IMG/VR virus record: IMGVR_UViG_3300030737_000007
Location: 27,895-91,894 of that record
Direction: 5' to 3' (one strand)
DNA length: 64,000 nucleotides
Source: a virus
Each line of letters opens with the position of its first letter. The first letter of the stretch is position 1. Of this stretch, positions 6,650 to 13,019 are shown one piece after another. A model generated the notes under the pieces. It was given only the letters and a program-made list of their open reading frames with translations. It was not told where the DNA came from and did no database searches. The position numbers and the translations under genes were made by a program.

Positions 6650-6822
6650 AACGCCATGATCTAATGCGCTACACCTACGGCGATATCTCTTACCTGGTAA
6701 TAGTCCAGCGGGCAACGCTCGACGAGTTCGGGACTGTACTAGTCAAGCGGGATGACGACGGGCACTATTTCTTCGCCACGCCCGAACGGTTGGAGGCTGT
6801 AATTGCTGATCCCAGCGTTTAG
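6646..6822 (+). CDS. Hypothetical small protein (58 aa)
   Basis: The ORF MKRHDLMRYTYGDISYLVIV... starts in ATGA overlap with the previous gene and ends at TAG 6822. The pattern is a compact alpha/beta domain. It sits exactly between two genes with coupling at both ends. Confidence 0.5.
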   Translation: MKRHDLMRYTYGDISYLVIVQRATLDEFGTVLVKRDDDGHYFFATPERLEAVIADPSV

Positions 6823-7003
6823 CCGCTCCCCCAGCCGTTTACCACCAAAGGCCGCGACCAGGTTTAGGGCCGCGATTCTACCCGCTGGACGCAAAACAGT
6901 AAGCCGCACGGCGCGAACGGATTGGACCTGTGTAGCCTGTATGAAGGGTAAACACGGGTGCGTAAGTCGCAAATGTAACTGTGTCCGGTGTAATCTAGCT
7001 TGA
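6803..7003 (+). CDS. Small Cys-cluster (zinc-binding) protein
   Basis: A TTG start at 6803 with GGAGG 7 nt upstream gives 66 residues. The C-terminal pattern CVACMKGKHGCVSRKCNCVRC has CxxC...H.C....C.C..C spacing, as in a small zinc-binding protein common in phages. The N-terminal half is Arg/Pro-rich. Function unknown. Confidence 0.5.
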   Translation: MLIPAFSRSPSRLPPKAATRFRAAILPAGRKTVSRTARTDWTCVACMKGKHGCVSRKCNCVRCNLA

Positions 7004-7028
7004 CGGGCACGAAACCGCAGCGTAGTAT
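7000..7028 (+). promoter_or_regulatory. Promoter overlapped by motif A
   Basis: TTGACG (7000-7005), 17-bp spacer, TAGTAT (7023-7028). The last base of the -10 is the first base of a motif A copy, which then covers the start site. A protein bound there would block transcription. Confidence 0.65.
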
Positions 7029-7042
7029 TCCATTATTTGGAA
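7028..7042 (-). repeat. Motif A copy on a transcription start
   Basis: TTCCATTATTTGGAA (one change from consensus), overlapping the -10 and start site of the 7055 gene promoter. Confidence 0.85.
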
Positions 7043-7054
7043 AGAGAGGGCCAA

Positions 7055-7273
7055 ATGACTAAGAAGGACGCCGTAGCAACAGCAGTCAAGCGAGTAGACG
7101 AGACTGGGTTTACCTTCCTCGTTTTGCGCCGAGGATATGGCTATCGAGCGCAAATCTCTTCCTACCCAGTTGCGCGAGGCTGGAAGATCGCCGAACAGAT
7201 TGGTGTCGGCAACGTACAGAACTTCCGCGATGACCTACAGGAATTCAACCCGATTTGTGATGTCGTTTCTTAG
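7055..7273 (+). CDS. Hypothetical protein
   Basis: This 72-residue product starts at ATG 7055 after GAGAGGG. It is a mixed alpha/beta sequence with TFLVLRRGYGYRAQISSYPV. It is the first gene after a promoter overlapped by motif A, so probably controlled by the motif A-binding protein. Confidence 0.55.
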   Translation: MTKKDAVATAVKRVDETGFTFLVLRRGYGYRAQISSYPVARGWKIAEQIGVGNVQNFRDDLQEFNPICDVVS

Positions 7274-7282
7274 GAGGAACCG

Positions 7283-7471
7283 ATGCCGAGATACAAAGTA
7301 GCTTTAGAAGTCGAGATCGAAGCCGAAAGCGCAGAGGCCGCGTTTGCTTACGTCCGGTCTTACGCCACGATCACAGACGAGTACGCGGCCCAACACGGTA
7401 CGCAATCGCAGTTTGAGTTCTATGTGTTGCCGCCAGAAGAGCTGGCCGAGGGAGAATTGGTAATTCAGTAA
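7283..7471 (+). CDS. Hypothetical small protein
   Basis: MPRYKVALEVEIEAESAEAAFAYV... has a strand-helix start similar to small ferredoxin-like folds with an EAESAEEA-type helix, as in several phage proteins. It is preceded by AGGAGG. 62 residues. Confidence 0.6.
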   Translation: MPRYKVALEVEIEAESAEAAFAYVRSYATITDEYAAQHGTQSQFEFYVLPPEELAEGELVIQ

Positions 7472-7561
7472 CACGCCCGCCCGAGCGTATCGGGTAGTCC
7501 GCCACAAACCAGCCTCCACGCGGCGCGGACGGGTAAAGCTAATGGGCGAAAGGGAGTGTTT

Positions 7562-7798
7562 ATGCAATGCAAGATATGCAACACCAGGACGGAAGCGCCT
7601 TACGCTGTAGCGACGAGAGTCAACAGCAAGGAGCTTTCCATCAAAAGGTATAACCGCACGGCGCAGCCGGTCAAAGGCTCGGTGTTACTATGTGGCGTGC
7701 GTTGCTCGGGCTCGGCGCTTGAACGGTTCCTACAGTCGGGCTCTCTTGAAATGCCAAACCAGCAAGGGAGGATTCCAGATAATGGACGAACAATTTGA
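7562..7798 (+). CDS. Small zinc-ribbon-like protein
   Basis: ATG 7562 has GGGAG upstream. The product contains CKIC...CGVRCSG, compatible with a two-CxxC zinc site. A motif A copy lies near its 3' end (translated IPDNG) and the next gene starts inside it, overlapping by 17 nt. Confidence 0.5.
   Translation: MQCKICNTRTEAPYAVATRVNSKELSIKRYNRTAQPVKGSVLLCGVRCSGSALERFLQSGSLEMPNQQGRIPDNGRTI
7773..7787 (+). repeat. Motif A copy on a start codon
   Basis: TTCCAGATAATGGAC. Its ATG (7782) starts the next gene while the upstream gene reads through it in another frame. Confidence 0.88.
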
Positions 7799-7976
7799 CC
7801 CCGAGAAAGTAGATCGCTGGGAGCCCCAATGGGACTATGACTTCGCGGGCATGGGAATAGACCCCGATGGCGGTTTCGTAGCCGTAGAAGATTACGACAA
7901 ACTCCTACAAGTCCACATCCAGACTCTAATCGACTTCAACGCCTGCACCCTAAAGCTCGCCGCAATGAAAGGATGA
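7782..7976 (+). CDS. Hypothetical acidic protein
   Basis: The start ATG is within motif A. The 64-residue product MDEQFDPEKVDRWEPQW... has the segment VEDYDKLLQVHIQTLIDFNACTLKLA, similar to the DYDKLLETCRSLLEVNEAL segment of the 11781 gene, so the two may be distant relatives. Confidence 0.6.
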   Translation: MDEQFDPEKVDRWEPQWDYDFAGMGIDPDGGFVAVEDYDKLLQVHIQTLIDFNACTLKLAAMKG

Positions 7977-7977
7977 C

Positions 7978-8211
7978 ATGACCGACCTAGCCGAACGCAG
8001 CACACGCAACCGCTTCGGGACCTCCGAGGTACTGTTCACCAAGGGCAAGAACCGGAAGATAATTGTCGAGGCCCGCCCGCGGTGTGCTATCATAAAGTTC
8101 TCAGGGTTACACGCAGAGTATGAGGTTCCGTGGAGCGCGATCGCGAGCCTGGCAGTAAAGGCAGACGTGGCGGCTAAGCGGGCGGCGAAGAAAGCGAAGG
8201 TGGCGGCGTGA
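7978..8211 (+). CDS. Hypothetical basic protein
   Basis: The 77-residue product ends in a Lys/Ala-rich helix (KADVAAKRAAKKAKVAA) typical of non-specific nucleic-acid contact. The stop overlaps the next start as GTGA. Confidence 0.55.
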   Translation: MTDLAERSTRNRFGTSEVLFTKGKNRKIIVEARPRCAIIKFSGLHAEYEVPWSAIASLAVKADVAAKRAAKKAKVAA

Positions 8212-8396
8212 TTGAAGTAACAACCAGCAAACAGTGGGCTTGGTGCAAAACCTGTGACGGCCTGATTGTGCGGGAGTCAGCAGATCGCATTTGGAGCCAC
8301 GCCCGATCAAACAACCATTGCCACAATTTGGTCGTAGAGCCTTTCATTTCAGCCACTGAGATAGAAATGGCTTCCTTGCTCCGAAATTCCAGATAA
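8208..8396 (+). CDS. Small Cys/His protein, zinc-finger-like
   Basis: GTG start in GTGA overlap. WCKTCDGLIV...HARSNNH..H has CxxC and spaced His, resembling a C2H2-type small finger of phage proteins. The TAA stop lies inside an exact motif A copy. Confidence 0.55.
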   Translation: MIEVTTSKQWAWCKTCDGLIVRESADRIWSHARSNNHCHNLVVEPFISATEIEMASLLRNSR

Positions 8397-8401
8397 TGGA
8401 A
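8387..8401 (+). repeat. Motif A exact copy on a stop codon
   Basis: Exact TTCCAGATAATGGAA. Its TAA ends the plus-strand gene, and the minus-strand gene ends 2 bp further at 8403. Confidence 0.92.
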
Positions 8402-8402
8402 A

Positions 8403-8588
8403 TCAACCCGCCGCAACAGCAGACTGAACCACAACACTAGGAAATATCACCAAGTTGGACTTCGGGGTCGCCTCTAACAAGGCGGCCCCTGTTGTTGCTA
8501 CCCAGTCCTCGATGGCTTGCTCTATAATGGTTTCGACCGACAGTCCGGTCCGCACGGCGTAATCCTCGACAAGTTCTAGGTAGGTCAT
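8403..8588 (-). CDS. Putative ribbon-helix-helix-like small regulator
   Basis: From ATG 8588 the product is 61 residues, MTYLELVEDYAVRTGLSVETIIEQAIEDWV.... The helix-turn-helix spacing with hydrophobic residues (VEDYAVRTGLSVETIIEQAIEDW) resembles the helical part of RHH/CopG-type DNA-binding proteins, but the usual N-terminal DNA-binding strand is short or missing. It is divergent from the 8744 gene in a temperate phage, a typical place for a lysogeny regulator. Assignment is tentative. Confidence 0.4.
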   Translation of the reverse strand: MTYLELVEDYAVRTGLSVETIIEQAIEDWVATTGAALLEATPKSNLVIFPSVVVQSAVAAG

Positions 8589-8595
8589 AGTGAGC

Positions 8596-8625
8596 AATAT
8601 AGCTCATGCCCATCCGACATAGCAA
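8596..8625 (-). promoter_or_regulatory. Promoter of the 8403-8588 gene, leaderless type
   Basis: On the minus strand: TTGCTA (complement of 8620-8625), 18-bp spacer, TATATT (complement of 8596-8601). Seven bases separate the -10 from the ATG, and no RBS is visible, so the mRNA is probably leaderless. Confidence 0.6.
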
Positions 8626-8743
8626 GCATAAATCTGTGGAAATCAAATAATTCTGTAAAATTGTTTCCATTTCCGTACAACTGTGCCGCTATGCGGTGTA
8701 TCATACAGACATCCGCCCTACTAGGGCATACAGGAGATTTACA

Positions 8744-9418
8744 ATGGCGAAGCAAGCAATCCACACACCAGACCTCGCCGAGCTGCAATCGTTAGAGGGC
8801 TGGGCCCAACTAGATCCAGATGAGCGAGAGACAATCGTAACCAAGGCTGAGGACTTGGCCCGAGCACTTCACCAGGAGGGCCAATCCAAACTCAGCATCG
8901 GCTCCCACTTGGTGGTGATCCGTGGTATACTCCACCCTAAGAAGATGTGGACTGGGTTCCTCCGGAAGAGTTTCCACATGAGCGTGGCTACGGCGTTCCG
9001 GTATATCGCCGAGCATGAGACAGTTTCGAAGGCGCTGCCCGCCAACGTGATGAGCATTGCCATGAGCCGCGGGTATAAGATCAAGCCCCAGGCGATCGCG
9101 AAGAACCCACCGCCCAAGACGACGGATACGAAAGAGATTGTCCATTATCTGGACAAACTGGTCCGTATCCCAAAGTCGAAGGTGATCGTGGTCGAGGCGC
9201 TGGACACCGACCTGATGCTGAAGGAATGCCTGAACTTCTGCAAGACTCGGTTCGCGCGCGTGCCAAGTGGCCGCGCGAAGACTAACTTCACCCGGGCGCT
9301 GCTGGGTATGCTGCTCACCACTTTTGGAATGTCAGACCAGACGCTTGCTCCCGTAGCCGTCCCCGCTTTCTTTGCGGCAAAGCGGGGACGCCCGCTTGGG
9401 TCGCGTAAGGCTGCCTGA
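8744..9418 (+). CDS. Putative DNA-binding regulatory protein (DUF3102-like)
   Basis: ATG 8744 follows AGGAGATTTAC and gives 224 residues. The segment LSIGSHLVVIRGILHPKKMWTGFLRKSFHMSVATAFRYI matches the pattern of DUF3102-type phage proteins (a helix, then W..F......S..TA.RY). The end, KRGRPLGSRKAA, is AT-hook-like. It is divergent from the 8403 gene and 0.7 kb before the integrase gene, so it is a candidate lysogeny or replication regulator; this is inference. A motif A copy lies inside the gene. Confidence 0.5.
   Translation: MAKQAIHTPDLAELQSLEGWAQLDPDERETIVTKAEDLARALHQEGQSKLSIGSHLVVIRGILHPKKMWTGFLRKSFHMSVATAFRYIAEHETVSKALPANVMSIAMSRGYKIKPQAIAKNPPPKTTDTKEIVHYLDKLVRIPKSKVIVVEALDTDLMLKECLNFCKTRFARVPSGRAKTNFTRALLGMLLTTFGMSDQTLAPVAVPAFFAAKRGRPLGSRKAA
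9140..9154 (-). repeat. Motif A copy inside the 8744 gene
   Basis: GTCCATTATCTGGAC, a perfect-arm copy translated as VHYLDK. Confidence 0.8.
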
Positions 9419-9447
9419 CTGAGGGGGCTGGGGTTCGCCTCAGCCCT

Positions 9448-9462
9448 TTCTCAATTTGAGAA
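9448..9462. repeat. Motif B copy
   Basis: TTCTCAATTTGAGAA, fully palindromic apart from the central base. Intergenic, 15 bp upstream of a -35 box. Confidence 0.85.
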
Positions 9463-9477
9463 TTGTGGAAATAAGAG

Positions 9478-9505
9478 TTGACTTTTTGCGGGGCGGTGGT
9501 ATTCT
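9478..9505 (+). promoter_or_regulatory. Promoter with GTGGTA -10, leaderless gene
   Basis: TTGACT (9478-9483), 16-bp spacer, TATTCT (9500-9505) preceded by GTGG. Seven bases later is the ATG at 9513. Confidence 0.6.
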
Positions 9506-9512
9506 ATGAGGC

Positions 9513-9734
9513 ATGGGAGCCTTTGATCTCTACGGACAGTACTACGAGAATGCCCGCGACGCTCACAACGCCGAAGATGCGCAGTGCGCAGCGATTGACG
9601 CTCAGGTTGCGGCGGAACGGGTGAACCAGTCAGAGTCGTATCTCTACAGTTTGTTGGAAGGCCAGCACTGGGAGATTGTACAACTGACTGAGCGTGTTGC
9701 CGCCTTAGAAGCGAAACTATCGGAGACCAAATGA
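9513..9734 (+). CDS. Hypothetical coiled-coil protein
   Basis: The 73-residue product is almost wholly helical with a C-terminal leucine-heptad stretch (QLTERVAALEAKLSETK). It starts 7 nt after a -10 box, so translation is probably leaderless; a GAGG lies only 3 nt away. A motif B copy precedes its promoter. Confidence 0.55.
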   Translation: MGAFDLYGQYYENARDAHNAEDAQCAAIDAQVAAERVNQSESYLYSLLEGQHWEIVQLTERVAALEAKLSETK

Positions 9735-9922
9735 GCCTATACAGCCAAGCACGGGCCTGTGGCGTCAACCCCGACGCGGATGCGGATCCAGAGGATTATG
9801 ATCGGTACGCACATCACTATGTCTGCAACGCTTGCGCCGCAACCGAAGACTTTGCCCAGTATCGCGCCAACTATGTCTGCCCGTGGTGCGGCGAGGGAGT
9901 AATGGAGCTAGACACGCTATGA
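9731..9922 (+). CDS. Small zinc-ribbon protein
   Basis: The 63-residue protein carries CNAC and CPWC 21 residues apart, a typical rubredoxin-like zinc ribbon, after an Asp-rich start. It overlaps both neighbours by 4 nt (ATGA). Confidence 0.65.
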   Translation: MSLYSQARACGVNPDADADPEDYDRYAHHYVCNACAATEDFAQYRANYVCPWCGEGVMELDTL

Positions 9923-10101
9923 CGCCCCGACAGAAAACCATGAATGAGATTTGCGACATTCTCCACGAGCAGGTCAAGGCCGACGGCATGGGTATGGACC
10001 GAGAGAGGTTCATAAAACAGCACCGACGCTTGAACCACAAGTGGTTACTGGTTGCGCTAGAGAACTTGAAGAACCCGATCAAAGATGAGGTTTCCGGATA
10101 A
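9919..10101 (+). CDS. Hypothetical small protein before integrase
   Basis: The 60-residue helical, charged protein (MTPRQKTMNEICDILHEQ...) has a TAA stop overlapping the integrase ATG through motif A. An excisionase or integrase partner would fit this place and size, but no Xis motif is evident. Confidence 0.5.
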   Translation: MTPRQKTMNEICDILHEQVKADGMGMDRERFIKQHRRLNHKWLLVALENLKNPIKDEVSG

Positions 10102-10106
10102 TGGAA
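10092..10106 (+). repeat. Motif A copy on the integrase start codon
   Basis: TTCCGGATAATGGAA. TAA ends the upstream gene and the overlapping ATG starts the integrase. Confidence 0.9.
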
Positions 10107-11237
10107 AACGTCCTCAAGCGCGGCAACCAGTACCACTACTCAGCCACAGTCGGCAACGGCAGAAGGCTCCGGGCCTCGCTCGGCACGTCATGTCCGAAGT
10201 CGGCCAAGCGCCTAGCCCACCGTATCGGTCTAGCCATAGCCTCGGGGCCGGACAGTGAGTTGTGGCCTACCTTACGCCTCACCCTGCCCACCCAGAGTTA
10301 CCGCACCATAGCCACGGGTATGAGCGTAACCGCGCCGCCCGACTTGGCAGAGTTCGAATCCCTGTTCAAAGAGAAGCTGGACCGGCGGGAGAAGTTGGGC
10401 GAGATCACGGCCTCGACTCACAGTCTGTACGAGGCCGCCGCCGACAGCTTTTTCAACTGGCTAATCGGCCAGAAGATCGGCCAGATCTCAGAGGTAACCC
10501 CCTCACTGGTAGAAAAGTACCAGGTCTGGCGCAAGGAAAGAGTGTCCGAGCGGCCCCAGTCTAAAAACGGGCGCTCCCTGCTGACGGACAACACGGTGCT
10601 GGCCGCTATCTTCGAACTCGCCCAGGAGGAAAGGCTGATCCAGAAGTCTCCGTTCAAAGGCCGATTCAGAGCGTACGGTGCGCCCAAGGGTGCTGAGCCG
10701 TTTACACCGGAGGAGATGGCAAAGCTGGAGGCTGCGACCACAGACGGCGATCGCCTCGCATTCAAGATCTTCAAGTGGACAGGTATGCGTGGGTCAGATG
10801 TTGCTGATCTTACTTGGGCGGCGCTTGACCACATCGGCAGGACACTGCGTTGGGAGACCCGGAAGCGCGGCGTTTGGGTTACCATCCCGATATCCGAAGC
10901 TCTTGCTGATCAGTTGGGTGCGCGTTGGTACAACTCAACTGTAGTAGTGGAGGACAAGGTGCTTTCTGGCATGACGCGCCCGAAGCTATACCGCATGATC
11001 AAAGAACTTGGCATCCGGGCTGGCGTGCCCAACTGTCATCCCCACAGATTTCGTGACACTTTAGCCGTGACATTACTTGAGCGAGGTGCTACAATTTACG
11101 ACGTAGCCAAAATGCTGGGCGACTCCGTTACGACCGTAGAGAAACACTATGCACCGTTTACCGGTCGATTGCAGGAACGGGTCCGCGGGATTTTAGATTC
11201 CAGCCGGGAGTTTATGGAATTCCGGACCACGGGATAG
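10101..11237 (+). CDS. int: Tyrosine recombinase / phage integrase
   Basis: The 378-residue protein has the usual layout: a core-binding SAM-like domain (about 85-185), then a catalytic domain with the first Arg in TGMRGSDVADLTW, the H-x-x-R box HPHRFRDTLAVTLLERGATI and the nucleophile region MLGDSVTTVEKHYAPF (Tyr). All catalytic residues are present. It makes the phage temperate. Its start codon is part of a motif A copy, so motif A may control integration. No att site could be recognised nearby. Confidence 0.95.
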   Translation: MENVLKRGNQYHYSATVGNGRRLRASLGTSCPKSAKRLAHRIGLAIASGPDSELWPTLRLTLPTQSYRTIATGMSVTAPPDLAEFESLFKEKLDRREKLGEITASTHSLYEAAADSFFNWLIGQKIGQISEVTPSLVEKYQVWRKERVSERPQSKNGRSLLTDNTVLAAIFELAQEERLIQKSPFKGRFRAYGAPKGAEPFTPEEMAKLEAATTDGDRLAFKIFKWTGMRGSDVADLTWAALDHIGRTLRWETRKRGVWVTIPISEALADQLGARWYNSTVVVEDKVLSGMTRPKLYRMIKELGIRAGVPNCHPHRFRDTLAVTLLERGATIYDVAKMLGDSVTTVEKHYAPFTGRLQERVRGILDSSREFMEFRTTG

Positions 11238-11290
11238 TCGTACCTGCAATTTCTGTTGGAGCGCATCGACCGCCTCACCAGTAGCAAGCC

Positions 11291-11316
11291 CTGAGTAGCC
11301 CTTGGAGGAGAGAGAG
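11291..11316 (+). repeat. Repeated RBS linker CTGAGTAGCCC, copy 1
   Basis: CTGAGTAGCCC followed by GGAGGAGAGAGAG before the 11317 gene. Same 11-mer at 11521, 11750 and 11980. Confidence 0.75.
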
Positions 11317-11514
11317 ATGGCAAAGCAATACGTAGTTTCAGAGGAAGAGTTCATGTCTCTCATTGAGAGCCTAGAACTCCACGCCCTGCGTAAGAACAAC
11401 TTCATCCGCGACGACATGGGCAAGCCGCCAACGTTTGAAGAGATTCATCGCACGTATCACTACGTGGTTGTTCGATGGGTTCAGGCTATGGGCTTCGGCG
11501 GAGTCAGAAGGTAG
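11317..11514 (+). CDS. Hypothetical small protein
   Basis: MAKQYVVSEEEFMSLIESLELHALRK..., 65 residues, starts right after a strong GGAGGAGAG site. It is helical with no known motif. It is the first of a series of unrelated small genes that share repeated upstream linkers. Confidence 0.6.
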   Translation: MAKQYVVSEEEFMSLIESLELHALRKNNFIRDDMGKPPTFEEIHRTYHYVVVRWVQAMGFGGVRR

Positions 11515-11520
11515 CAGGCT

Positions 11521-11556
11521 CTGAGTAGCCCCTTAGAAGAGAGGAAAGAGAGAGAG
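11521..11556 (+). repeat. Repeated RBS linker CTGAGTAGCCC, copy 2
   Basis: CTGAGTAGCCCC then GAAGAGAGGAAAGAGAGAGAG, directly before the next ATG. Confidence 0.75.
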
Positions 11557-11757
11557 ATGAAAGATAAGCGACCGTTCGCGCCGAAGAGATTGTGGATTCT
11601 GATGCACAGAGTATGTGGTGGCACCCAATGGGCGGCGTCGATGGACTATGCATTTCCTTGGACCACGAAAGCAGCAGCGATGAGGAAGATCAAGTCGCTC
11701 GGAGAAAAGGGAAAGAACTACAGGGCGTTCAGATTCGATTGCTCCACTACTGAGTAG
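11557..11757 (+). CDS. Hypothetical small basic protein
   Basis: 66 residues, MKDKRPFAPKRLWILMHRV..., Trp- and Lys-rich, ending in TTE with the TAG belonging to the repeated linker. No family recognised. Confidence 0.55.
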   Translation: MKDKRPFAPKRLWILMHRVCGGTQWAASMDYAFPWTTKAAAMRKIKSLGEKGKNYRAFRFDCSTTE

Positions 11758-11780
11758 CCCCAGAAGAGAGGAAGAGAGAT
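11750..11780 (+). repeat. Repeated RBS linker CTGAGTAGCCC, copy 3
   Basis: CTGAGTAGCCC contains the stop codon of the upstream gene and is followed by AGAGAGGAAGAGAG. Confidence 0.75.
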
Positions 11781-11987
11781 ATGGCGTTCAAGGTTTTTCA
11801 CAGGCGCAAAAGCGCGAGCCGGGCCGCTTTCACCATCCGCCAAATCATAAAGAATGTGGAGATTTGGCATCGCATGGAAGCCGGAAGATGTGTAGGAGAT
11901 TTTGTGCCAAAGACCGACTATGACAAGTTGTTGGAAACATGCCGCAGTTTACTGGAAGTCAACGAAGCTTTACGCGACGCTGAGTAG
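11781..11987 (+). CDS. Hypothetical small protein
   Basis: 68 residues, basic at the N-terminus. A C-terminal helix (DYDKLLETCRSLLEVNEALRD) resembles part of the 7782-7976 product. The stop is again in the linker repeat. Confidence 0.55.
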   Translation: MAFKVFHRRKSASRAAFTIRQIIKNVEIWHRMEAGRCVGDFVPKTDYDKLLETCRSLLEVNEALRDAE

Positions 11988-12017
11988 CCCTTACCCCAGC
12001 ACCAGAAGGAGAGAGAG
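11980..12017 (+). repeat. Repeated RBS linker CTGAGTAGCCC, copy 4
   Basis: CTGAGTAGCCC with the upstream stop codon, then AGAAGGAGAGAGAG before ATG 12018. Confidence 0.75.
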
Positions 12018-12200
12018 ATGAAATATCCGAAGCGCAAAGTCCTGTCGATGAGATTCTATCGCGTCCGATGCAAGCTTGGTTACGGCTCAGTGATGATGCA
12101 GTTGGAGTGTGGTCACGCGCAGGGCAGGAAGCAGAGCGAGGCCAAGAATGTCGTCGCAGGAGTATCCACCGTCACATGCAAGCAATGTGACCCCCTGTAG
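12018..12200 (+). CDS. Small zinc-ribbon-like protein
   Basis: 60 residues. The C...H pair in LECGHAQGRK and C..C in TCKQCDPL give a probable zinc-binding site. Function unknown. Confidence 0.5.
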   Translation: MKYPKRKVLSMRFYRVRCKLGYGSVMMQLECGHAQGRKQSEAKNVVAGVSTVTCKQCDPL

Positions 12201-12206
12201 CAAAGA

Positions 12207-12223
12207 ACTGATGCGCTGCTGCG
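12207..12223 (+). repeat. 17-bp direct repeat linker, copy 1
   Basis: ACTGATGCGCTGCTGCG, exact copy at 12373-12389. Both precede a purine-rich RBS. Confidence 0.8.
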
Positions 12224-12239
12224 AAACGAGGAGATACCG

Positions 12240-12377
12240 ATGAGTCAGGAAGAAGGGATGAAACTGGCGTTCTGCTGCCGCTGTGGAATGCCGATGCTGC
12301 GCTCCGGTGACGAACCACTACACCACGTTAGGCTTCTACACGGACTTTTGTGTTGGCTGAACTATTCAAGAGACTGA
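12240..12377 (+). CDS. Tiny CxxC protein (45 aa)
   Basis: MSQEEGMKLAFCCRCGMPML... runs from ATG 12240 (after GAGGAGA) to TGA 12377. CCRC and later H/H/C residues suggest a small metal site. It is bounded on both sides by the same 17-bp repeat. Confidence 0.45.
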   Translation: MSQEEGMKLAFCCRCGMPMLRSGDEPLHHVRLLHGLLCWLNYSRD

Positions 12378-12389
12378 TGCGCTGCTGCG
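12373..12389 (+). repeat. 17-bp direct repeat linker, copy 2
   Basis: Exact repeat of 12207-12223. It includes the stop of the 12240 gene. Confidence 0.8.
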
Positions 12390-12407
12390 CTGAAATGAGG
12401 AAATGAA

Positions 12408-12605
12408 ATGAGCGAAGCGAGAGAGCCAATGATTGGAACTGGCCCATGTTATGCGCCTCGGCAGTGCTGCTTTTGCGGAGCCGTCCACGAGAAGGGTGCC
12501 GTGATGGGCTATGCGGGAGAGATTCAATGCGGAGTCTGCGGCAAGGGTGGCAACGGAGAACCTGACGAGCCGGGGATGTTTTACAAGCGCGTAGGGATGG
12601 CCTAA
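12408..12605 (+). CDS. Zinc-ribbon protein
   Basis: 65 residues with CCFCGAVHEKG and CGVCGKGGNG: two CxxC-type knuckles about 20 residues apart. Its TAA overlaps the next ATG closely. Confidence 0.6.
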   Translation: MSEAREPMIGTGPCYAPRQCCFCGAVHEKGAVMGYAGEIQCGVCGKGGNGEPDEPGMFYKRVGMA

Positions 12606-12779
12606 ATGAGCAACCTTAGCGAAATGGATGAACCCTGCAAGTGCGGCCATCCTCGACATGTCCACGTAATTCGCATGATAAACACCAAGTGTGACTTTGG
12701 CTGCGCACACGGCTTATGGAGCGACAAGGAATGTCCATGCGTGAAGTTCGTTTCCGTCGCACCACCTGAAGCAAAGTAG
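12606..12779 (+). CDS. Small Cys-rich protein (57 aa)
   Basis: MSNLSEMDEPCKCGHPRHVH... has CKCGH, CDFGCAH and CPC, which suggests a multi-cysteine metal-binding fold of the type found in many phage small proteins. ORF 12606-12779. Confidence 0.5.
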   Translation: MSNLSEMDEPCKCGHPRHVHVIRMINTKCDFGCAHGLWSDKECPCVKFVSVAPPEAK

Positions 12780-12784
12780 TCCCA

Positions 12785-12800
12785 CCACACCATAAGGAGC
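12785..12800 (+). repeat. 16-bp direct repeat linker, copy 1
   Basis: CCACACCATAAGGAGC includes an AAGGAG ribosome-binding site; exact copy at 13000-13015. Confidence 0.8.
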
Positions 12801-12804
12801 CACC

Positions 12805-12999
12805 ATGACACCGAAACAGCGCAAGATTTGGAGTGATCGGATGATTCAGAAAGAAATTCGAATGCTCAACTTCTACCGAGCTCCTCTCGCGAATAATGAT
12901 CCTCCTGATGGATCATTTCTCATGGGCGCATTCTTGCAGGGATGGGATTCTGCGATGCGGGCCTCGCGGAAAAACCCCAAATCAAAGCCAACGAAGTAG
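12805..12999 (+). CDS. Hypothetical small basic protein
   Basis: 64 residues, MTPKQRKIWSDRMIQKEIRML..., helical with a Lys-rich C-terminus. Start fixed by AAGGAG in a repeated linker. Confidence 0.55.
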   Translation: MTPKQRKIWSDRMIQKEIRMLNFYRAPLANNDPPDGSFLMGAFLQGWDSAMRASRKNPKSKPTK

Positions 13000-13015
13000 C
13001 CACACCATAAGGAGC
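13000..13015 (+). repeat. 16-bp direct repeat linker, copy 2
   Basis: Exact copy of 12785-12800, providing the AAGGAG site for the 13020 gene. Confidence 0.8.
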
Positions 13016-13019
13016 AGAG

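Noticed and set aside
10346-10354. tRNA T-loop sequence GTTCGAATC
   Set aside because: It lies inside the integrase coding frame (EFESLF); no surrounding tRNA fold. Other GTTCGAA hits are also coding.
11238-11316. attP site after integrase
   Set aside because: No tRNA 3' end or clear core repeat could be recognised by eye; needs host junctions.
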